Source: an uncultured bacterium (lineage in GTDB: Bacteria; Bacillota; Clostridia; Lachnospirales; Lachnospiraceae). Taken from it: a stretch of 10,900 nt of DNA. Below are positions 6,046-10,900 of this stretch, one piece after another. Location: positions 1 through 10,900 of the forward strand of contig CAMUHA010000118.1 of assembly GCA_947088515.1 (NCBI GenBank). Direction: 5' to 3'. Each line of letters begins with the position of its first letter. The first letter of the stretch is position 1. The notes under the pieces are model-generated. The model ran no database searches. It saw only the letters and a program-made list of their open reading frames with translations, and was not told where the DNA came from. The translations under genes were made by a program, and so were the position numbers.

Positions 6046-6322
6046 CTTTATTGCTCCTTTCCGTATTCTCATAGATTGTTCCAATATCCCCAAGCATTTC
6101 AAGACGGTCCTTAAGCGCTTTAAAAGCCTTTATTCCTTCTTCTTTACGGCTTCGAAACTGCTCTTCCACTTCCTTTACCGGTGAGCCAAACAAATACTGC
6201 TCCAGTTTTCCCCCATAACCCATCCCCTCCAGAAAGGCGCTTTCCGCCTTTCCAAGCAGGAATATCCATTCCTCTTTTCTTTGTAGTAAATATTCTGGTG
6301 TTACTCTTATTCTTTCTCCCAA
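6026..6322 (-). CDS. WXG100-like protein with WXG replaced by LFG; TTG start
   Basis: This 98-residue protein is collinear with the canonical WXG100 protein at 5072-5386: both have xVTPExLLQ at 6-14, a YxxxE at 84-88 (here YENTE), and the turn at residue 44. Here the turn reads YLFGSPVKEVEEQF, so W44 is Leu while Gly46 remains. The only plausible start is TTG (6322-6320), with AAGGAGG 11 bases upstream; no ATG or GTG exists between the ribosome binding site and the conserved region. Register agreement with the paralogue supports this start. Keeping the export motif while losing the WXG tryptophan suggests the silent half of a WXG100 heterodimer, as is common for EsxB-like partners, though this is inference. 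Confidence 0.8.
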   Translation of the reverse strand: MGERIRVTPEYLLQRKEEWIFLLGKAESAFLEGMGYGGKLEQYLFGSPVKEVEEQFRSRKEEGIKAFKALKDRLEMLGDIGTIYENTERSNKDVAPEN

Positions 6323-6332
6323 ATAAATTCCG

Positions 6333-6339
6333 TCCTCCT
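6333..6339 (-). promoter_or_regulatory. Ribosome binding site for the TTG-start WXG100-like gene
   Basis: On the minus strand this is AAGGAGG, a full-strength site, 11 bases from the TTG at 6322. The long spacing plus a weak start codon may lower production of this protein relative to its neighbours. An ATT at 6328 would be at ideal spacing but is a very rare start. Confidence 0.6.
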
Positions 6340-6348
6340 TGTATCATT

Positions 6349-6651
6349 CTATTTAATTTCTTCCGCCGCTTTTATCAGCTTACTTTCCGTCTCTGCCAGT
6401 TTCTCCGCCATCTTGCCAGTCTTAAAAATAAGGCTCTCTATATCCAATATACATTCTTTCAACCTTTCAAGCTCCTTTTGAAATCCATTTTCCCAAAGCT
6501 CCTTTGCGCTGCTCTCCCATACACCATACAGCTTTTGTTCTTCTGCCTCCAAAACCGAGAGCACATCCTTTATCCTGCTTATATTCGTTTGCAGCTCATC
6601 CTTCCATCCATTAAAACCACCCGCCATTAGTCCTACTGTCCGCCCCTGCAT
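6349..6651 (-). CDS. Divergent WXG100-like protein with W-x-S turn, first of the array
   Basis: This 100-residue, almost wholly helical protein has its turn at LYGVWESSAKELWENGF: W45-E-S47 in place of WXG. The C-terminal helix (ILDIESLIFKTGKMAEKLAETESKL) is charged and heptad-like, and there is no tyrosine for a YxxxD/E motif, so it may not be an export-signal carrier. The ATG at 6651 has AAAGGA about 7 bases upstream; an internal ATG at 6627 (MAGGF) has a weaker site. It follows the YukD-like gene after 93 bases. Together with the 5734-6045 protein it forms a 'W-x-S, no YxxxE' class within the array, resembling non-secreted adaptor or chaperone partners more than EsxA. Family membership is by size, turn and context. 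Confidence 0.78.
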   Translation of the reverse strand: MQGRTVGLMAGGFNGWKDELQTNISRIKDVLSVLEAEEQKLYGVWESSAKELWENGFQKELERLKECILDIESLIFKTGKMAEKLAETESKLIKAAEEIK

Positions 6652-6744
6652 GTTCCATCCTTTCCAAATGCCACTAAAGCTTTCTGTTTCAATTTCACGT
6701 CCACCCTGCCTTTATCAGCAGCAACAATACATTTCTTCACCAGA

Positions 6745-6990
6745 CTATACCAAAATAAGCCTTTCCCCATTATCCACCCCCTGTTGTCCAAGCGTCTTGT
6801 CTTCATCTAAAAAACGCTCCAGGCTAAAAGCATATAGTCTTATCCCGCTCTCCTTTTCCCCATGCAGCCCTTCTTTTTGGGTTATCAGATACAAAATATC
6901 ATCAAGCAGCGCCCCTGTCTGCTTGTCCTCTTCCAGCTCAAAATCATATACCTTATCCAGCAACGGCACATATAAATCTACCAGAATCAT
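6745..6990 (-). CDS. yukD: YukD/EsaB-like ubiquitin-fold T7SS protein
   Basis: This 81-residue protein has a beta-grasp pattern: strand ILVDLYVPLLDKVYDFELEED, central helix TGALLDDILYLITQKEG, then IRLYAFSLERFLDEDKTLGQQGVDNGERLILV. The final 'tL..qGv.nGe.LiLv' stretch is typical of YukD/EsaB. The family is an essential or regulatory cytoplasmic component of firmicute T7SS that associates with EssC. There is no C-terminal diglycine, as expected. Its ATG overlaps the essC stop as ATGA (6987-6990), so it is translationally coupled to essC. No strong ribosome binding site of its own is visible, only AGAAG. Confidence 0.9.
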   Translation of the reverse strand: MILVDLYVPLLDKVYDFELEEDKQTGALLDDILYLITQKEGLHGEKESGIRLYAFSLERFLDEDKTLGQQGVDNGERLILV

Positions 6991-9900
6991 CTTCTATCAT
7001 TTTCCTTTCCGTATCTTAATAGCTGAACCCGGCGGGTTTTACTTCCATTTCCTTCCTTTAAGTATCCAATTCCAGGCGCCTCCCGCCGGGTCTGTTCTCC
7101 ATAACCAAGGTCATCAAATGAAAGCACTCTTTGGGCAGCTCCATTTCCGCCCAAGTGCACTCCTTGCTGCCATGATATAAAATCACGGAAAAAAACAGTT
7201 CCAGCCGCTTCGTAATCTCTCTCCGGGTGAAAAATACCAGCCATAAATCCAATTCTCTCCCCACCCATAGCCGCCCGCTCCCAGAAATTGATTCTGACAT
7301 CCCGAATATCACATGCTTTATACAGGTAATGGCAGAACTTTGTCATATCTGCAATAAAAATATTGGCAGCAGCTATATCTTCCCTGTTTTTTGTGCTGTA
7401 ATTCTTTTGCCATGTATCAATTTCCTCTTCTCTTTCAAGGTAATCGCCTTTTCCCCTCCCCTTTAAATAAGACAGGCGGCCTCCAAGGTCAATTATTACT
7501 ATTTTTCTTCCCATATTGAGAAGCCCTTCTGCCAAAACCATAAGTAAATCCCGCCTTCCAGTTCTCTCTGCACCGGAAATTAAAAAACAGTGGACCTTAT
7601 CAGGCGCAATTTTGCAAAATTCCCCAGTAGAGAGACAATACCCCAAAGGAAGTTTTCCCTCTTCCCATTTATATCCTTTTGTCCTTTCGTTAAAGTCCTT
7701 ATTTTCAGGAACTTCCGGGAATTTTACAGGCAGAGGGTATCCTTTTGCCATCCATGTCATCTTCTTTTTAACACCTTCATTTGCAATGAAACTGCCTGCC
7801 CCATCCTCTTTCACCGCCATTGCCGTCTGAAATTCCAATATTCTGCCGCCGCTTTTGCATAATCCCCTTCCTTTCTGGTTTTCTTTTGGAAGCACTGGCA
7901 GATGGTATTGCCTTAATACATCCCCATATAAAAAACGGTCGCTCATTTCCAGCGCACAGGCAGTTTTAATTTTTTCATACAGCTTTCCGCCAATTTCTCC
8001 TGCTCCTGCTGCAGATAATATCAGATAAATTCCAAGCGTGAGACCTTCCGATGCCAGATGAGAAAACTGTTCCTGTTGCTTTTCATTTAGAATCTTTTTG
8101 AAACTTCCAAAGTCATCCACTACAAGAAAAATCATTGGCAGCTTTTCTTTCCCAGATTTGTTGTACTGCTCCCAGCTTACGCCTAAAAGCTCCCCCTTTC
8201 GCTTCTCCACCAATCCATTCATATGATAGAAAAAAATTTCTGTATACTCTTTTTCCAGCAATACTCCAAGACATCCGGGCATGGGGCCAAAACTTCCCAG
8301 GCTTTTTTGTCCCACATCCACTATCAAAAACAAAGCTTCCCCAGGCGTAAAATCATTACACATCTGCCATAGGAGACTCTGCAGAGATGTGGTTTTTCCC
8401 GTTGCCGGACCACCACAGACTGCCAGATGACCTTGCCGGGCCGGGTAATAAAAAAGGGGAAACTGACACTGGTTTTCCGGGTCATCACAAAGTCCCAGCG
8501 CCAGCGCTGCAGCTGTCCCGGCTTCTTCTGCATCCGGTATTCTCGCTCTTTCTTTTTCAGCTTTCTTTAATTCATCCACAAATACTCTATCCGGCAGCTC
8601 CTTTAGCCACAAAGATACCGCTGACGGATAGTGATATTTTTCTGCCGTCTCCTTTATATATCCAATAATCACCTCCATCTGGGTCTTTTTCCATTCTTTT
8701 TCCTTTTCTCCCTCCCTCTTTATTTGTTTTCCAGTATTTGAAAGCAGCGCCGCCTGCGCTTTTTTCTCCCCTTCCTCCTGATAAAAACAGCCGCAGTATC
8801 CTGTTTGAAACAGCTCATAATATTCATGGCTTCCTATTTGCAGATAACACTGACCTGGCAAGGTAAGAGAAGCCGCATCTTTGTTATGCAGCATATCCAT
8901 GCTGTCTTGTCCATCCTGTACCCTAAGACAGAGCCGGAATCTTGCGTTACTCCAGATTTTGTCATCTACTGTTCCCGCCGGCTTTTGTGTTGATAAAATC
9001 AAATGTACTCCGAGACTTCTTCCTACCTGGGCCAGAGAAATAATTTCCTGCATAAATTCCGGTTCTTCTTTCTTAAGCTCCGCAAATTCATCTACTACCA
9101 AAAGAAGATGCGGCATAGGAAGCAAAGCTTTTTTCTTACGGTATAATCTGGTATAGGCATCAATATGGTTTACCTGATAATTACTAAATAACTTCTGCCT
9201 CCGTCTGTTCTCACTTGCAATGGCCAGCATCGCCCGTCTGATTTGCTTTCCTGAAAGGTTCGATATCACCCCTGCGCAATGTGGAAGCGTTTTAAGCGCA
9301 TCTCCGGTTCCGCCACCCTTGTAATCTATCATAAAAAAATTTAGGTCTGAAGGACTAAACGACACCGCCATGGAAAGCAGATAGGTTTGTATCAGTTCAC
9401 TTTTCCCAGAGCCGGTAGTTCCCGCAATCAGGCCATGGGGTCCGTGAAATTTTTCATGTACATCCAGCCATACCAGATGTCCTCCCACCCTGCATCCTAT
9501 TGGCGCTTTCATCCTCTCTTCTGTTCTTGCTATCTCCCACCTTCTCCCGCTGTCAAGTTCCTGCACTCTGCCACAGTTATAAAGCTGCAAAAAATCCACC
9601 TGCTCTGGAAACCGGTTTTCCGTCTCCTTCTCTCTGACACGAACTCCTGTTATCTGTCTGACATATCTTTGCGCCTGATGTACACTGCATGTTTCCAGAT
9701 AAACTTCCCTTCTTCTTATGCGCTCTCCTCCCAGATGCAAAACCACTCCGCCGCTTTTTTCTTCCCCATTTAACTTTTCTATCAGACAACTGCAGCTTTT
9801 GGGCAGCGCCTGCCTGTCCTCTCCCACAAACACTGCGCTTACCGGATATTTCTTTTCTTTATCTGTAATCCACTGGTAAAGAGGTTCTCCTAAAATCAGC

Positions 9901-10900
9901 TCTGCATCCAAAACCAGCACAATATACCAGGGTAAACTTATCCCCATTTCCATTTGTTCATTTCCTCTTATCAGTTCTCTGGCAAGCACAGGCAGTATTT
10001 CCGCCGCTTCTTTTTCACAGCCTGCCAAAAATCTTATGGTTTTATCCCCTGACCAGCTGTGGGACATCCATTTGATACAGGCTGCTGTTTCCTGATCTAC
10101 GATTCTTTCTTTGTGATAAAAGCAGACTATTTTTACCTCCGTATAACAATGACAGGCTGCAATTTGAATAAGCAGCTGCAAAAGGACGGTCCTCACCTCT
10201 TCACTGTATAAATTGCCCATGATTGCAATTTGACGATTTTCGTATAAATCTATCACCGCCGGGGCATGTTTTAAAACTGCAAACCGCTCCGCCAGTTCCT
10301 GTGCCTTTTTCACCAGCTTTTCCTGCACGATTCTTTTATTTGGACCGGACAGCTTTACTTTGACCTGAAAGGGCATCTGCCCCGTTCCGATGCGCAGAAA
10401 CAGAAAGTCGCTCTGACGATAGTACCGGTTCCATAATACGGCTGCCCTGCCATCCCCTCCTCCCCAGACTTGCGCTAGCGGCGGATATTTTTTCTCCAGC
10501 ATCTCTCTGTTATCCTTCTCCCACATTAGAAGTTCTTTTTCTATACCGTCTAGGTATTCTCGATATTGGCGCTCCTGCTCTCTTGCCTTGCGTTTCCGCG
10601 TTGCCTTTCCGTATCCATGATTCATCAGCCCCCAGAAAAGCGCTAAAAATGCACTGCAGACTGTCATCACCACCGACATATAGTAAAAATTACTGCCTGT
10701 CCCTTCCATAAGCCTGCTGCCTAACTGCGCCATAAGAAGCATTGGCAGTGCCATCGTAAGCGTAGGACCCAGACTCAAAATGAGCGGCTGTTCCGGCTCT
10801 GAGGGCGGCTGATCGGGGAGCAGCACTTCCACTTCCCCTGTATGGAGCGCCCTTTCCTGCTCACATCTGCGTTCTATCCAAATTGCTTCTCTTTCCTCTT
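6987..10900 (-). CDS. essC: EssC, FtsK/SpoIIIE-type ATPase of T7SSb (5' end outside window)
   Basis: About 1,304 residues are visible. The frame stays open to the right edge, so the GTG at 10832 is unlikely to be the start; the N-terminal FHA-type region of EssC is probably outside the window. Two membrane segments (about 10713-10784 and 10623-10691) follow a Pro-rich stretch. Next come the cytoplasmic ATPase domains. D1 has Walker A GTTGSGKS (9399-9422) and Walker B LLLVVDEF (9084-9107). D2 has GGPATGKTT (8388-8414) and Walker B FLVVDDF. D3 has a degenerate GAERTGRR (7551-7574) with no Lys, and IFIADM in place of Walker B. D1 also shows the conserved stretch QKPAGTVDDKIWSNARFRLCLRVQD. EssC is the membrane motor that recognises and exports WXG100 proteins and effectors. 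The stop overlaps the yukD-like start by 4 bp. Confidence 0.95.
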   Translation of the reverse strand, partial: EEREAIWIERRCEQERALHTGEVEVLLPDQPPSEPEQPLILSLGPTLTMALPMLLMAQLGSRLMEGTGSNFYYMSVVMTVCSAFLALFWGLMNHGYGKATRKRKAREQERQYREYLDGIEKELLMWEKDNREMLEKKYPPLAQVWGGGDGRAAVLWNRYYRQSDFLFLRIGTGQMPFQVKVKLSGPNKRIVQEKLVKKAQELAERFAVLKHAPAVIDLYENRQIAIMGNLYSEEVRTVLLQLLIQIAACHCYTEVKIVCFYHKERIVDQETAACIKWMSHSWSGDKTIRFLAGCEKEAAEILPVLARELIRGNEQMEMGISLPWYIVLVLDAELILGEPLYQWITDKEKKYPVSAVFVGEDRQALPKSCSCLIEKLNGEEKSGGVVLHLGGERIRRREVYLETCSVHQAQRYVRQITGVRVREKETENRFPEQVDFLQLYNCGRVQELDSGRRWEIARTEERMKAPIGCRVGGHLVWLDVHEKFHGPHGLIAGTTGSGKSELIQTYLLSMAVSFSPSDLNFFMIDYKGGGTGDALKTLPHCAGVISNLSGKQIRRAMLAIASENRRRQKLFSNYQVNHIDAYTRLYRKKKALLPMPHLLLVVDEFAELKKEEPEFMQEIISLAQVGRSLGVHLILSTQKPAGTVDDKIWSNARFRLCLRVQDGQDSMDMLHNKDAASLTLPGQCYLQIGSHEYYELFQTGYCGCFYQEEGEKKAQAALLSNTGKQIKREGEKEKEWKKTQMEVIIGYIKETAEKYHYPSAVSLWLKELPDRVFVDELKKAEKERARIPDAEEAGTAAALALGLCDDPENQCQFPLFYYPARQGHLAVCGGPATGKTTSLQSLLWQMCNDFTPGEALFLIVDVGQKSLGSFGPMPGCLGVLLEKEYTEIFFYHMNGLVEKRKGELLGVSWEQYNKSGKEKLPMIFLVVDDFGSFKKILNEKQQEQFSHLASEGLTLGIYLILSAAGAGEIGGKLYEKIKTACALEMSDRFLYGDVLRQYHLPVLPKENQKGRGLCKSGGRILEFQTAMAVKEDGAGSFIANEGVKKKMTWMAKGYPLPVKFPEVPENKDFNERTKGYKWEEGKLPLGYCLSTGEFCKIAPDKVHCFLISGAERTGRRDLLMVLAEGLLNMGRKIVIIDLGGRLSYLKGRGKGDYLEREEEIDTWQKNYSTKNREDIAAANIFIADMTKFCHYLYKACDIRDVRINFWERAAMGGERIGFMAGIFHPERDYEAAGTVFFRDFISWQQGVHLGGNGAAQRVLSFDDLGYGEQTRREAPGIGYLKEGNGSKTRRVQLLRYGKENDRR

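Noticed and set aside
6181..6630. 149-residue open frame on the plus strand
   Set aside because: It is the complement of two WXG100-like genes, Pro/Phe/Leu-rich as expected for an antisense shadow, with no ribosome binding site or family match.
6633..6740. A 35-codon GTG-start frame between the YukD-like gene and the first WXG100-like gene
   Set aside because: No ribosome binding site near the GTG, and its 3' end lies inside the next gene in another frame.
10830..10832. GTG as the true start of EssC
   Set aside because: The reading frame continues without a stop to the window edge with charged, coding-like sequence, and EssC proteins normally have a further N-terminal region.
1..10900. CRISPR arrays, tRNA or rRNA genes, insertion sequences
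   Set aside because: No regularly spaced direct repeats, cloverleaf-like or rRNA-like segments, transposase genes or terminal inverted repeats with target duplications were seen by eye.

Overview
The window looks like a chromosomal segment from a Gram-positive gut-type Clostridia, most likely a Lachnospiraceae. The basis is strong AGGAGG-type ribosome binding sites, sigma-A-like promoters, moderate GC, and protein families typical of that group: a Csp-like S8 peptidase prodomain, an FMN alpha-hydroxy-acid oxidase-like protein and a firmicute-type EssC. The genus call is inference from family resemblance; no database was searched.

Left part (1-3403): the 5' two-thirds or so of a CoA-disulfide-reductase/NADH-oxidase-like flavoprotein runs off the left edge on the minus strand. 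Immediately upstream of it, and apparently in the same transcript, is a truncated S8 peptidase gene that keeps its whole prodomain but stops just after the catalytic Asp motif. A divergent AraC-family regulator follows on the plus strand. Its 3' end overlaps by 38 bp the 3' end of a convergent FMN-dehydrogenase-like gene that has lost key active-site motifs. That gene has its own clear promoter.

Right part (3515-10900): one minus-strand, operon-like series encodes a firmicute-type (T7SSb) type VII secretion locus. In transcription order it holds EssC (N-terminus off the right edge), a YukD/EsaB ubiquitin-like protein joined by an ATGA overlap, five tandem small WXG100-like proteins, and a Lipase_3/DUF2974-type alpha/beta hydrolase. 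The WXG and YxxxE motifs in the five small proteins range from canonical to lost. The two canonical WXG100 proteins lie next to the hydrolase. The hydrolase has an N-terminal catalytic domain (GHSKGG) and a helical C-terminus carrying a WNG tripeptide and a YxxxD motif. This gives a 'reverse-order' T7SS effector layout, with the small proteins as candidate substrates, partners or targeting chaperones. EsaA, EssA and EssB homologues are not in the window.

Non-coding DNA is scarce. The one sizeable gap in the T7SS operon (about 200 bp before the hydrolase) holds a 16-bp-arm imperfect inverted repeat, and its downstream end may encode extra N-terminal residues of the hydrolase from a non-canonical start.
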